DNA of 64,000 nucleotides from Agromyces protaetiae (GCF_004135405.1 NZ_CP035491.1:2666001-2730000); one strand, 5' to 3'. Shown: positions 25,834 through 35,125, numbered from the stretch's first letter. Numbers and translations are program-made. The notes: generated by a model not told the origin, from the letters alone.

Positions 25834-26640
25834 GTGACCGCCGTGAAGCCCCGCGGCGAGAAGAACCGCGACAAGCGGATGTCGCTCGCCGCGCATCTCA
25901 TCGAACTCCGTAAGCGGCTCTTCATCTCCGCCGCCGCGATCCTCGTCGGCGCAGGCATCGGCTGGTGGCTCAATCAGGCGTTCGTCTGGAAGGCCATCCA
26001 GGGGCCGGTGCTGGCGGTCGCCCAAGAACGCGGCAATGCGACGACGATCGTCTTCCCGACGATCGCGAGCGGCTTCGACCTCATGCTGCAGATGGCGTTC
26101 ACGATCGGCATCGTCATCTCGAGCCCGGTCTGGCTCTACCAGATCTTCGCGTTCCTCGTACCGGGGCTCAACCAGCGCGAGCGTCGGTACACGTTCGGCT
26201 TCCTCGGGTCGGCGATCCCACTCTTCCTTGCGGGCGCGACGGCCGGCTGGCTCGTCTTCCCGCACATCGTCGAACTCCTCACCGGCTTCGTGCCCGACGG
26301 CGGCGTGAGTCTCCTGACGGCGCGCGAGTACATCGACTTCATCACGAAGCTCGTCGTCGCGATCGGCATCGCGTTCGTCCTGCCCGTCTTCATCGTGCTC
26401 TTGAACTTCGTCGGCATCCTGAGCGCCGCCTCGATCATCAAGTCGTGGCGGGTCGCGATCCTCGTCATCGTGCTGTTCACGGCGCTTGCGACGCCGTCGG
26501 CCGACGTCGTGTCGATGTTCCTCCTCGCGGTGCCGATCATCCTGCTGTACTTCACGGCGTGGTTCATCGCGTTCCTTCACGATCGACGGGTCGCCCGGCG
26601 CCAGGTCGAAGAGTTCGGAACGGCCTTCGCAGAGGGCTGA
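25834..26640 (+). CDS. tatC: Sec-independent protein translocase subunit TatC
   Basis: 268 residues with six membrane helices. The family N-terminal motif MSLAAHLIELRKRLFISAAA is near residue 16, and FLVPGLNQRERRYTFGF is the conserved first cytoplasmic loop with the essential Glu/Arg. TatC recognises the RR signal peptide. The GTG start is 4 nt after tatA. Order pafB-pafC-tatA-tatC-helY matches the conserved actinobacterial locus. Confidence 0.95.
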   Translation: MTAVKPRGEKNRDKRMSLAAHLIELRKRLFISAAAILVGAGIGWWLNQAFVWKAIQGPVLAVAQERGNATTIVFPTIASGFDLMLQMAFTIGIVISSPVWLYQIFAFLVPGLNQRERRYTFGFLGSAIPLFLAGATAGWLVFPHIVELLTGFVPDGGVSLLTAREYIDFITKLVVAIGIAFVLPVFIVLLNFVGILSAASIIKSWRVAILVIVLFTALATPSADVVSMFLLAVPIILLYFTAWFIAFLHDRRVARRQVEEFGTAFAEG

Positions 26641-26658
26641 TCGGCTCCGTGCGCCGCC

Positions 26659-26664
26659 TAGGCT
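26659..26664 (+). promoter_or_regulatory. -10 box TAGGCT, 6 nt from the helY start (leaderless)
   Basis: TAGGCT ends 6 nt before ATG 26671. Confidence 0.6.
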
Positions 26665-26670
26665 TGGGGC

Positions 26671-29094
26671 ATGAGCCTCTCTCCGGCGGAACGGTACGCA
26701 CTCTCCCGCCAGCAGCGGCGGCAGCCCCGGCTCGCCGAGTTCCAATCCGAGCAGCGGTTCGATCTCGATCCGTTCCAGCGTGCCGCGTGCGCGTCGCTCG
26801 ACGAGGGCCGGAGCGTGCTCGTCGCAGCACCGACGGGCGCCGGGAAGACGATCGTCGCCGAGTTCGCCGTGTATCTCGCGATGCAGGCCGAGGGCGACAA
26901 GGTGTTCTACACGACGCCGATCAAGGCGCTCTCGAATCAGAAGTTCCAGGAGCTGTCGGAGAGGTGGGGCGCCGACAACGTCGGCCTCCTGACGGGCGAC
27001 ACGAACGTCAACTCGAGCGCACGCATCGTGGTCATGACGACCGAGGTGCTGCGCAACATGCTCTACGCCGACTCGCCGCTCCTCGACCGGCTCGCGTTCG
27101 TCGTCATGGACGAGGTGCACTACCTCGCCGACCGCTTCCGCGGCGCGGTGTGGGAAGAAGTGATCATCCACCTGCCCGAAGAGGTGCGGATGGTGTCGCT
27201 CAGCGCGACGGTGTCGAACGCCGAGGAGTTCGGCGACTGGCTGCAGGCGGTGCGCGGCGACACCGATGTGATCGTCTCCGAGGAACGCCCGGTGCCGCTC
27301 GAGCAGCACGTCCTCGTGCGCGGCAAGCTTGTCGACCTCTTTGACTCGAGCGGGCAGGCGGCGACGAACCGCGTCAACCCCGAGCTCAAACAGCTCGCGC
27401 GCGGCACGCGGTCGATCGGCCCGCGATCGCAGCGCGGTCGGCGCGGCGGCGACCGCGGCGGATTCCACCGGCCGGGGCAAGCGGCGAAACTCGACCGGCC
27501 CGAGCTCATCGCGTTGCTCCAGGGCAAGCATCTGCTGCCCGCGATCGTGTTCATCTTCTCGCGGGCCGGATGCGACCAGGCGGTCCGACAAGTGCTGCGC
27601 AGCGGCATCCGATTGACGGATGCCTCGGAGCGTGACGAGATCCGCCAGATCGTCGAAGCGCGCGCCCGACTGCTGCGCGACGAGGACCTCGCGGTCCTCG
27701 GGTACTGGGAGTGGCTCGAGGGCCTCGAGCGCGGCGTCGCCGCGCACCATGCGGGCATGCTTCCGGCGTTCAAGGAGGTCGTCGAGGAGCTGTTCCAGCA
27801 AAAGCTCGTGAAGGTCGTCTTCGCGACCGAGACGCTCGCGCTCGGCGTCAACATGCCGGCGCGCTCGGTCGTTCTCGAGAAGCTCGAGAAGTTCAACGGC
27901 GAGGCCCGCGTGCCGATCACTCCGGGGGAGTACACCCAGCTCACGGGACGCGCGGGTCGGCGCGGGATCGACGTCGAGGGGCACTCGGTGATCCACTGGG
28001 TCGACGGACTCGACCCCGAGGCGGTCGCTGCGCTCGCTTCACGGCGCAGCTACCCGATGAACTCGAGCTTCAAGCCGACGTACAACATGGCCGTGAACCT
28101 CATCGACCAGTTCGGGCGAGATCGCACGCGGCAGATCCTCGAGCTCTCGTTCGCACAGTTCCAGGCCGACCGCGCCGTCGTCGACCTCGCCCGCACGCTG
28201 CGCAAGCAAGAGGAGTCGATGGCCGGGTACGAGACGGCCATGAAGTGCCACCTCGGCGACTTCGCGGAGTACGCAGGTCTCCGCCGCAAGATCGCCGAGA
28301 TCGAGCGGCAGACGTCGAAGGGCAATCCGTCGCACGCGCAGCGCGAACGGATGCAGCGCGAGCTCAACGGCGTGCGCAAGGCGATGCGTGCCCATCCGTG
28401 CCACGGGTGCGCCGAGCGGGAGGCGCACGCGCGCTGGGCCGAGCGCTGGTGGCGGCTGAAGAAGGAGCACGACCAGCTCCAATCGCAGATCAAGACCCGC
28501 ACCGCCCAGGTCGCGAAGCGCTTCGACCGCGTGACCGAGGTGCTCGAGCAGCTCGACTACCTCGACCGCGACCACCACGGCGAACTACGGCCGACTGCGG
28601 CTGGACGCACCCTCAAGCGCATCTACGGCGAACGCGACCTCCTCGTGGCAGAGTGCCTGCGGCAGGGCGTGTGGGACGGGTTGGATGCCCCGGGGCTCGC
28701 CGCGATGGCCGCAGCACTCGTGTACGAGCCGCGCCGCGACGACCGCGGGGTCGAGTACCGTCTGCCGAAGGGCCCCTTCCGCGCGGCGTTCGAGCGGACG
28801 ACCGACATCTGGGCGGGCCTCGACGACCTCGAGCGGGATCGTCGGCTCGCGGGCAGCGAGGTGCCGTCGCCCGCGCTCGCTCAGGCGATGTGGTCGTGGG
28901 CGAAGGGCGTCGGGCTCGGCACGGTGCTCGCCGACACCGAACTCGCCGCGGGCGACTTCGTCCGCCTCACGAAGCAGGTCATCGACCTCCTCGATCAGAT
29001 CTCGATCGTCGCCGACGGACCCGTGGGTCGGGCGGCGCGCGACGCGATCGACGGGGTGCGTCGCGGTGTCGTCATCGACAGCGCGGCGGCGTGA
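26671..29094 (+). CDS. helY: Ski2/Mtr4-like DEAD/DEAH-box RNA helicase (HelY type)
   Basis: 807 residues. Residues 25-200 are the RecA1 domain with Walker A VAAPTGAGKTIVAEF and the DEVH box VVMDEVHYLADRFRG, followed by SLSATVSNAEEFGDW. RecA2 carries TETLALGVNMPARSV and QLTGRAGRRGID. The C-terminal half holds a coiled region with a CHGC-x-ER Cys pair and a DSHCT-like helical domain. It is a cytoplasmic RNA helicase probably acting in RNA turnover. Its place after tatC is the same as in mycobacteria. The leaderless start is well supported. Confidence 0.92.
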   Translation: MSLSPAERYALSRQQRRQPRLAEFQSEQRFDLDPFQRAACASLDEGRSVLVAAPTGAGKTIVAEFAVYLAMQAEGDKVFYTTPIKALSNQKFQELSERWGADNVGLLTGDTNVNSSARIVVMTTEVLRNMLYADSPLLDRLAFVVMDEVHYLADRFRGAVWEEVIIHLPEEVRMVSLSATVSNAEEFGDWLQAVRGDTDVIVSEERPVPLEQHVLVRGKLVDLFDSSGQAATNRVNPELKQLARGTRSIGPRSQRGRRGGDRGGFHRPGQAAKLDRPELIALLQGKHLLPAIVFIFSRAGCDQAVRQVLRSGIRLTDASERDEIRQIVEARARLLRDEDLAVLGYWEWLEGLERGVAAHHAGMLPAFKEVVEELFQQKLVKVVFATETLALGVNMPARSVVLEKLEKFNGEARVPITPGEYTQLTGRAGRRGIDVEGHSVIHWVDGLDPEAVAALASRRSYPMNSSFKPTYNMAVNLIDQFGRDRTRQILELSFAQFQADRAVVDLARTLRKQEESMAGYETAMKCHLGDFAEYAGLRRKIAEIERQTSKGNPSHAQRERMQRELNGVRKAMRAHPCHGCAEREAHARWAERWWRLKKEHDQLQSQIKTRTAQVAKRFDRVTEVLEQLDYLDRDHHGELRPTAAGRTLKRIYGERDLLVAECLRQGVWDGLDAPGLAAMAAALVYEPRRDDRGVEYRLPKGPFRAAFERTTDIWAGLDDLERDRRLAGSEVPSPALAQAMWSWAKGVGLGTVLADTELAAGDFVRLTKQVIDLLDQISIVADGPVGRAARDAIDGVRRGVVIDSAAA

Positions 29095-29139
29095 GCGAGC
29101 CTGTCGCCGCCGGCGGATCCGCGCCCCTGTGCCGTCGCC

Positions 29140-29145
29140 TAGGCT
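29140..29145 (+). promoter_or_regulatory. -10 box TAGGCT, 7 nt from the lnt start (leaderless)
   Basis: TAGGCT ends 7 nt before ATG 29153. Confidence 0.6.
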
Positions 29146-29152
29146 GATCGTC

Positions 29153-30739
29153 ATGCCCGAATCGCCCCGTCCGCTCCTGCCCTGGTGGGCGGCGCTTCCC
29201 GTCGCGGCGATCGGCGGCTGGGTCTACGATCTCGGCTTCCCGGACGTCGGCATCTGGCCGCTCGCGTTCGTCGGGATCGCGCTCGCGCTCCTCGTCTCGA
29301 TCGGGCGGTCGTCGTGGGGCGCGGTGCTCATGGGGTACGTCTTCGGCGCGACGTTCTACCTCGTGCACGTGTCGTGGACCTCGCTCTACCTCGGCCCGGT
29401 GCCGTGGCTCGCCCTGTCTCTCCTCGAGTCGGTCTTCCTGGCGGTCGGCATCCTCGCGATCGCGCTCGCGTACCGGTGGGTGCCGCGCGCGTGGCCCGGC
29501 CGACCGTGGGTGCGTCTCGTCGCGCTTCCGGCGATCGTCGCGGGCCTCTGGACGGCCCGTGAGGTCGCGGTCGGCACGATTCCCTACGGCGGCTTCCCGT
29601 GGGGCCGCGCGGCGCACAGCCAGTCGCTCAGCCCGTTCGCCGAGGCGGTCTCGTGGGTCGGCCAGCTCGGCCTCGGGTTCCTCATGGTCTTCATCGTCGC
29701 GGCGCTCATCGAGTGGGCGCGCCTCGGACGGTGGCGCGACCTCCGCACGATCCTTCCGGCCGCCGTCACGACCCTCGTCGTCGTGCTCGTGCCCGCCTTT
29801 CCGACGATCGCGGCGGGCGACCTGCGCGTCGCGAGCGTGCAGGGCAACGGACCGGCCGGGTATTTCGATGAACGTCGTCCCGGCGACATCCTGGCCGCGC
29901 AGCTCGAAGCGACCGAGCCGATCCTCGACGAGCCCGACATCGACGTCGTGGTCTGGCCCGAGGGCTCGGTCGACATCGACCCGACCCGCGACCCGTCGAC
30001 GGCGCGCCTGCTCGACCGCATCGGCGAGCATCTCGACGCGCCGCTCATCGTCAACACCGTGACCGTCGACGGCGAGGATTACTTCAACACGTCGCTGAAC
30101 TGGGTCGCGGGCGAGGGTGCCGTCGAACGCTACTCGAAGCGACACCCGGTGCCGTTCGGCGAGTACATCCCCGACCGCGACTTCTACATGCTATTCGCAC
30201 CCGACCTCATCTCGCTCATCCAGCGCGGCTACACGCCCGGCACCGAGCCGCCCGTCTTCGACATCGGCACGACGAAGGCCGGACTCGCGATCTGCTTCGA
30301 CGTCATCTACGACGAAGTCATCCGCGAAGGCGCACTCGGCGGAGCCGAGGTGTACTTCCTCCAGACGAACAACGCCGACTTCCGCGGTACCGACGAGAAC
30401 CTGCAGCAGCTCGCCATCGCGCGCCTGCGGGCCATCGAGACCGGCCGGCCCGTCGTCAACATCTCGACCGTCGGGACGAGTCAGGTCATCGAAGCCGACG
30501 GGCGCACGATCGACGAGCTCCCGGCGGCCGAGCCGGGCGCGATGGTGACGGATGTCCCGCTCCGCACCGGTCTCACCCCGGCGGTCCTGCTCGGCCCGTG
30601 GATCGACGGCGGCATCACGATCCTCGCGCTCGCAGCGCTCGTGCTCGCGGGCGTGCTCGCCCGACGGCGCGCGCGCAGCGGCGTCGTCGCCGCCGAGACG
30701 GCGAGCGGCCCCGGGACATCCGCCGCGCCCGACGCCTGA
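29153..30739 (+). CDS. lnt: Apolipoprotein N-acyltransferase
   Basis: 528 residues. About six N-terminal membrane helices (residues 8-215) precede a nitrilase-type domain. The catalytic triad is visible: Glu in VVVWPEGSVD, Lys in RYSKRHPVPFGEYIPDR and Cys in GLAICFDVIYDEV. A last helix lies near the C-terminus. It N-acylates the lipoprotein N-terminal Cys at the outer membrane leaflet; several lipoproteins encoded here (5230, 22477, 40798, 41255, ctaC) are candidate substrates. A terminator hairpin separates it from the convergent rbpA. Confidence 0.93.
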   Translation: MPESPRPLLPWWAALPVAAIGGWVYDLGFPDVGIWPLAFVGIALALLVSIGRSSWGAVLMGYVFGATFYLVHVSWTSLYLGPVPWLALSLLESVFLAVGILAIALAYRWVPRAWPGRPWVRLVALPAIVAGLWTAREVAVGTIPYGGFPWGRAAHSQSLSPFAEAVSWVGQLGLGFLMVFIVAALIEWARLGRWRDLRTILPAAVTTLVVVLVPAFPTIAAGDLRVASVQGNGPAGYFDERRPGDILAAQLEATEPILDEPDIDVVVWPEGSVDIDPTRDPSTARLLDRIGEHLDAPLIVNTVTVDGEDYFNTSLNWVAGEGAVERYSKRHPVPFGEYIPDRDFYMLFAPDLISLIQRGYTPGTEPPVFDIGTTKAGLAICFDVIYDEVIREGALGGAEVYFLQTNNADFRGTDENLQQLAIARLRAIETGRPVVNISTVGTSQVIEADGRTIDELPAAEPGAMVTDVPLRTGLTPAVLLGPWIDGGITILALAALVLAGVLARRRARSGVVAAETASGPGTSAAPDA

Positions 30740-30746
30740 CATGCGA

Positions 30747-30777
30747 AACGCCGGCCCGAGACATCCGGACCGGCGTT
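30747..30777. terminator. Bidirectional hairpin between lnt and rbpA
   Basis: An 8-bp stem (AACGCCGG at 30747-30754 with CCGGCGTT at 30770-30777) lies between convergent stops. A GAGACATCC word sits in the loop region (30758-30766). Confidence 0.6.
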
Positions 30778-30798
30778 CGTGAGGTGTTCAGTCGAGCG

Positions 30799-31161
30799 TC
30801 ACGCGCTCTTCTGCTGGCCGCGACGTGCGCGCAGCCACTGCAGGCGCTCTTCGAGCAGCTCTTCGAGCTCGGCGCGCGTGCGGCGCTCGAGCAGCATGTC
30901 CCAGTGCGTGCGGGCGACCTTCTCGCCCGAGCGGTCGATCTCGACGGGCTTCTCGTCGACGATGAGCGTCGCGCTCTGCCCGCAGAAGCGGCACTCCCAC
31001 GACTCGGGGATCTCGGCCTCGGTCGAGAAGGGCATGACGGTCTCGCGGCCGCAGTGCTCGCATCGGTAGGTGTAGTCGGCGCGCGCGGCGAACACGACGC
31101 CGTCTTCGCTCTGCAGGCTCTGCGCCCCGATGCGCATCCCGCGAAGGCTCCGGTCGGCCAT
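30799..31161 (-). CDS. rbpA: RNA polymerase-binding protein RbpA
   Basis: 120 residues. A Cys-rich zinc core (YRCEHCGRETVMPFS, then WECRFCGQSATL) precedes a basic linker and the C-terminal sigma-interaction helix (ARTHWDMLLERRTRAELEEL). RbpA is the actinobacterial factor that stabilises open complexes of the housekeeping sigma factor. The ATG has a strong AAAGGGGG ribosome site, so unlike many genes here its message has a leader. Its presence is a solid actinobacterial marker. Confidence 0.96.
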   Translation of the reverse strand: MADRSLRGMRIGAQSLQSEDGVVFAARADYTYRCEHCGRETVMPFSTEAEIPESWECRFCGQSATLIVDEKPVEIDRSGEKVARTHWDMLLERRTRAELEELLEERLQWLRARRGQQKSA

Positions 31162-31306
31162 GGCGGCCCCCTTTCAGTCGTCTACCTGTATAAACGACCA
31201 AGCTGGGCATTCCCTTGCCGGGGGCTTCGGGTTTGTCGGAGAACTCACAGTATCCGGCGCATCGAACGGCCCCCACGGCGGACATTCGACGTCCGTCGAG
31301 TGCAGG

Positions 31307-32068
31307 CTACTCGCCCGAGCGCTCGCGCACGACCGTCAACGCGAGATCGCATCGATCGGTCACGATTCCGTCGACGCCGAGGTCGAGGAGGCGACGCATG
31401 TCGGCGGGGTCGTTGACGGTCCAGACGTGCACTTCGGCGCCGACCGAGTGGGCGAGTGCGACGAACCTCGGCGATGCCACACGCTGCGGGCCGACTCGCT
31501 CGGGCACCTGGAACGCCCCGGCGCCTGCGAGCGCCCGGCGCATGCCCGACCGTGACCCGATCGCCGTCGCGGCGAGCGCACGGACGACGCCTGCCTGCCC
31601 GACCGACGTGACGGCGTCGGGGAGGCTCCTCGCGATGCGACGACGTCGGCTGTCGGAGAAGCTCGTGAGGAGCACGCGTTCGGAGCTGCCCGTGCGACGG
31701 ACCGCCGACACCGTCGCTTCGACGGCGTGCGATGCCTTCACGTCGATGTTGAACCGGATCTCGGGGAAGGCATCGAGCGCCTCGTCAAGGGGAACGAATC
31801 CGATGCCGTCGCCGAGGTCGACCGTTCGGAGTTCGGCCATCGTGAGTTCGGCCAACGCGCCCGCCCGCCCCGCGACGCGATCGAGCGTCTCGTCGTGGGC
31901 GACGACGGCGATGCCGTCGCGCGTGAGGTGGACGTCGGTCTCGATGTATCGAGCACCGGCTGCCTGCGCGGCCGCGAAGGCGGGGAGGGTATTCTCAGGG
32001 GCATCCACCGCGAGGCCGCGGTGCGCGAGCACACGCGGCCCCGTCGGGTCGAACCAGGCGGATGCCAC
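31307..32068 (-). CDS. Glycerophosphodiester phosphodiesterase
   Basis: 253 residues. The GDPD hallmarks are RVLAHRGLAVDAPENTLPAF (catalytic His, Arg, Glu) and IETDVHLTRDGIAVVAHDE (metal Glu/Asp and second His), with VHVWTVNDPADMRRLLDLGV at the C-terminus. There is no signal peptide, so it acts in the cytoplasm, hydrolysing glycerophosphodiesters to glycerol-3-phosphate and an alcohol. The GTG start is 6 nt after the SPFH gene stop, so it is the third gene of an NfeD-SPFH-GDPD operon. Confidence 0.92.
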   Translation of the reverse strand: MASAWFDPTGPRVLAHRGLAVDAPENTLPAFAAAQAAGARYIETDVHLTRDGIAVVAHDETLDRVAGRAGALAELTMAELRTVDLGDGIGFVPLDEALDAFPEIRFNIDVKASHAVEATVSAVRRTGSSERVLLTSFSDSRRRRIARSLPDAVTSVGQAGVVRALAATAIGSRSGMRRALAGAGAFQVPERVGPQRVASPRFVALAHSVGAEVHVWTVNDPADMRRLLDLGVDGIVTDRCDLALTVVRERSGE

Positions 32069-32074
32069 AGCCGA

Positions 32075-33036
32075 TCAACTACCGTCGACCACGCCGGACG
32101 GTCGCGTCGGCTGCGACGAGGCGGCCGAGGGCGCCGCGCCAGGTGCGCCGGGCGCGCCCGGGGTGAATGCGCGACCGATGCCCTTGAGCGCTTCGGTGAG
32201 TTCGCTCGGGACGATCCAGAGCTTGTTCGACTGCCCCTGCGCGAGCTGGGGAAGGGTCTGCAGGTACTGGTAGGCGAGGAGCTTCGGGTCGGCGTCGCCG
32301 TCGTGGATCGCCTTGAAGACGGTCTGGATGGCCTCGGCCTCACCCTGTGCGCGCAGTACCGCGGCTTTCGCATCGCCCTCGGCCTTGAGGATCTCGGCCT
32401 GTCGGCGACCCTCGGCCTCGAGGATCTGCGATTGCTTCGAACCCTCGGCCGTGAGGATCGTGGCGCGACGCTCGCGCTCGGCGCGCATCTGCTTCTCCAT
32501 CGAGTCTTGAATCGACACGGGCGGGTCGATCGCCTTGAGCTCGACGCGGGATACGCGGATGCCCCACTTGCCGGTCGCCTCGTCGAGGACGACGCGGAGC
32601 TGGCCGTTGATGTTGTCGCGGCTCGTGAGGGCCTCTTCGAGGTTGAGCCCGCCGACGACGTTTCGGAGAGTCGTCGTCGTGAGCTGTTCGACGGCGCCGA
32701 GGTAGTTCGCGATCTCGTAGGTCGCGGCGCGCGCGTCGGTCACCTGGAAGTAGACGACCGTGTCGATCGAGACGACGAGGTTGTCTTCGGTGATGACGGG
32801 CTGCGGCGGGAAGGAGACGACCTGCTCGCGCATGTCGACGAGCGGACGCAGCCGATCGATGAACGGTACGAGGATGTTGAGGCCTGGCGTGAGCGTCTTG
32901 TGGTAGCGGCCGAGCCGCTCGACGACGCCTGAATAGGCCTGGGGATGATGCGGATCGACCTCGCGAGGATGACGATCACGAAGACGATGATCGCGAGGAC
33001 GACGATCGTCACGATGATGGTGGAGGCTTCGATCAC
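32075..33036 (-). pseudogene. SPFH/stomatin-like membrane protein, interrupted by a one-base frameshift
   Basis: The GTG start at 33036 overlaps the NfeD gene stop. The first frame encodes a membrane helix (TIIVTIVVLAIIVFVIVILA) and RSIRIIP. Reading continues correctly only one frame over: QAYSGVVERLGRYHKTLTPG, then LNILVPFIDRLRPLVDMREQ and the full band-7 domain, a coiled A/E/R-rich segment and a Pro/Ala tail ending at 32075. The switch is at CCCC (plus-strand GGGG at 32941-32944); CCCCC would restore 321 codons. SPFH proteins scaffold membrane microdomains with NfeD partners. A start at the internal ATG 32833 would lose the membrane anchor. Confidence 0.85.
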
Positions 33037-33506
33037 TGGGGCGTGCTCCTCTCTACGGGGACGACGACCGCCGTCGCCCCGTCGATGCCCGTGACGAGGA
33101 TCTTCTCGCCGACCGCGACATCCGTCTGCTCGGTGATGGGGGACAGACGCGCCGTCCAGACGTCGCCGTTCTGCAGGCGAACCTGGCCGCCGGCGCCCGT
33201 GACGGTGAGGACCACTTGGCCGTCGGCGCCGATGAGCGCGTCGATGTTGCTCCGGGCCGGATCGGCGCCGCGCCTCAGCAGTCGCAGGAGCGACGGCCTC
33301 AGCGTCAGGATGAGTCCGACGGCGACGACTGCTGCGATGAGGAACTGGGCCCACCACGGGATGCCGAACAATCCGGAGATCAGACCGGCGACGCTGCCGA
33401 GTGCGAGCATGAGGAATGTCATCTCGAGCGTGAACACCTCGATCGTCGCGAACGCGAGAATCAGGACCAACCAGACGATCCACGCGTACTGGGTCAGCAC
33501 ATCCAA
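33033..33506 (-). CDS. NfeD family membrane protein
   Basis: 157 residues from TTG 33506, chosen because AAGGAG lies 9 nt upstream; GTG 33500 is the alternative. Three hydrophobic segments (IVWLVLILAFATIEVFTLEM, then FLMLALGSVAGLISGLFGIP and WWAQFLIAAVVAVGLILTL) precede the C-terminal OB-fold of NfeD (LIGADGQVVLTVTGAGGQVR, then WTARLSPITEQTDVAVGEKI). NfeD proteins partner with SPFH proteins; the SPFH gene starts in this gene's stop codon. A TAGGTT -10 box at 33541-33546 fits a promoter for the three-gene operon. Confidence 0.88.
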   Translation of the reverse strand: MDVLTQYAWIVWLVLILAFATIEVFTLEMTFLMLALGSVAGLISGLFGIPWWAQFLIAAVVAVGLILTLRPSLLRLLRRGADPARSNIDALIGADGQVVLTVTGAGGQVRLQNGDVWTARLSPITEQTDVAVGEKILVTGIDGATAVVVPVERSTPQ

Positions 33507-33540
33507 CTTCTTCGTCTCCTTCGCAGGTGCCCCGTCTCCG

Positions 33541-33546
33541 AACCTA
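33541..33546 (-). promoter_or_regulatory. -10 box TAGGTT for the NfeD-SPFH-GDPD operon
   Basis: TAGGTT on the minus strand, about 34 nt before the NfeD start. The + strand TAGTCT for the divergent SDR gene lies at 33577-33582. Confidence 0.45.
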
Positions 33547-33659
33547 GCAGTGCGGGGCACGGAATCGCAGGGTTGATAGTCTCTGTGAGTCGTTCCGCCC
33601 GTTCGGCGGATTCCCACACGCATCCAGCGCCCAGGCGCGTCCGTACGGAGGAGCACCAC

Positions 33660-34433
33660 GTGACCAACCCCCTCGAATCCGGCTCGCTCGACGGGCGCGT
33701 CGCCCTCGTGACCGGCTCGTCGCGAGGCATCGGCGCCGACACCGCGCGCTACCTCGCAGAGGCCGGCGCCGCCGTCGTCGTCAACTACCGCAGCAAGGCG
33801 CCGCGCGCCGAGAAGGTCGTCGCCGCGATCACCGAGGCGGGCGGCAAGGCGATCGCCGTCGCCGCAGACCTCACCGACGAGGCATCCGTCGCTTCGATGT
33901 TCGCCGAAGCCGAGGCCGCCTTCGGCAAGATCGACGTCCTCGTGCTGAACGCCTCGGGCGGCATGGAGACGGGCTTCGGCGAGGACTACGCGATGCGCCT
34001 CAACCGCGACGCGCAGGTCAACGTCGTCGAGGGCGCGCTCCCGCACCTCGCCGCGGATGCGCGCATCGTGTTCGTCACGAGCCACCAGGCGCACTTCATC
34101 CGCACGACGCCGACGATGCCCGAGTACGAGCCCGTCGCGCTCTCGAAGCGCGCCGGGGAAGACGCGCTCCGCGCGAAGCTCCCCGAGTTCGAGGCCGCCG
34201 GAGTCGAGTTCGTCGTCGTGTCGGGCGACATGATCGAAGGCACCATCACGGCGACCCTGCTCGAGCGTGCGAACCCCGGCGCGATCCAGGCCCGCAAGGC
34301 CGACGCGGGCCGTCTCTACAACGTGGCGGAGTTCGCCGCCGAGGTCGCCCTCGCGGCCGTCGAGCCCATCGCGGCCGACCACACTCGCTACGTCGGCGAC
34401 ATCTCGGGCTTCGGCCCGGCATCGCTCGACTGA
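33660..34433 (+). CDS. SDR family oxidoreductase
   Basis: 257 residues from GTG 33660, with the ribosome site GGAGGAGCACCAC. Residues 12-40 hold the cofactor motif VALVTGSSRGIGADTARYLA. NASGG replaces the usual NNAG. A canonical YxxxK is not cleanly present: YEPVALSKRAGEDAL has Tyr and Lys seven positions apart, so it may be an atypical SDR. RSK after the second strand suggests NADP preference. Substrate unknown. Transcription diverges from the NfeD operon. Confidence 0.85.
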   Translation: MTNPLESGSLDGRVALVTGSSRGIGADTARYLAEAGAAVVVNYRSKAPRAEKVVAAITEAGGKAIAVAADLTDEASVASMFAEAEAAFGKIDVLVLNASGGMETGFGEDYAMRLNRDAQVNVVEGALPHLAADARIVFVTSHQAHFIRTTPTMPEYEPVALSKRAGEDALRAKLPEFEAAGVEFVVVSGDMIEGTITATLLERANPGAIQARKADAGRLYNVAEFAAEVALAAVEPIAADHTRYVGDISGFGPASLD

Positions 34434-34450
34434 GTCGGCGCACACACGCG

Positions 34451-34489
34451 ACGAGGCCGGTGGGAGCGGATGCTCCTCGCCGGCCTCGT
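34451..34489. terminator. Hairpin between convergent SDR and HdeD-like genes
   Basis: A 10-bp perfect stem (ACGAGGCCGG at 34451-34460 with CCGGCCTCGT at 34480-34489) lies in the 89-bp convergent gap. Confidence 0.6.
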
Positions 34490-34522
34490 TCGTCGTGTGC
34501 AGGTGTGCGCTCGGCGCCTTGG

Positions 34523-35125
34523 TCAGGCCGCCGTGACGCCCTTGCCGAACGTGAACGCGCGGACGATCTGGATGAGTCCGAGCACGATGAGCGAGATGCC
34601 GAGGATCCACCACAGCGCGACGACGTATGCCGGCGAGAACACGAGGATGAGCCCCGCCACGATGCTGAGCAGACCGAAGAAGATCGCCCAGCCCCGCGAG
34701 CCCGAGTCGCCCGACTGCACGAGCGCGACGACGCCCTCGATGATCCACAGGATGCCGATGAAGACGCCGAGGAAGATCGCGAGCACGACGGTCGACCCCG
34801 CGGGGCTCGTGAGCACCGAGATACCGCCGAAGACGAACAGGATGCCGAGGATGATGTCGAGCGCCCTCGCGCCGCCCGAGATGCCCTTCGAGAAGATGCC
34901 GAGGCCGAGGTAGGCGATGCCGGCGATCACGAAGTAGACGCCGAGGATGATCGTGAGGGCGATCGCCGAGTTCTTCGGCCAGAACGTGATGAGGATGCCG
35001 ACGATGAGGGCGACGGCGCCCGAGATGCCGAGGGTCGCGCGCACCGTGTTGATCGCGGACTTCGACAATTGCGCGGCGTCGAGCGAGAACCCCGCGAGGA
35101 ACGATTCGGACTGCGGACTGGACAT
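34523..35125 (-). CDS. HdeD-like (DUF308) membrane protein
   Basis: 200 residues with six hydrophobic segments arranged as three helix pairs, e.g. LGISGAVALIVGILITFWP, IILGVYFVIAGIAYLGLGIF and LLSIVAGLILVFSPAYVVAL. This pairing, with each second helix starting after a Pro, is typical of the HdeD/DUF308 family linked to acid resistance in enterobacteria. The role in actinobacteria is not established. No partner gene is evident; it ends convergently with the SDR gene. Confidence 0.8.
   Translation of the reverse strand: MSSPQSESFLAGFSLDAAQLSKSAINTVRATLGISGAVALIVGILITFWPKNSAIALTIILGVYFVIAGIAYLGLGIFSKGISGGARALDIILGILFVFGGISVLTSPAGSTVVLAIFLGVFIGILWIIEGVVALVQSGDSGSRGWAIFFGLLSIVAGLILVFSPAYVVALWWILGISLIVLGLIQIVRAFTFGKGVTAA

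Noticed and set aside
25696..27996. A 766-codon open frame antisense to tatC and helY
   Set aside because: Shadow frame with D/E/R-rich composition.
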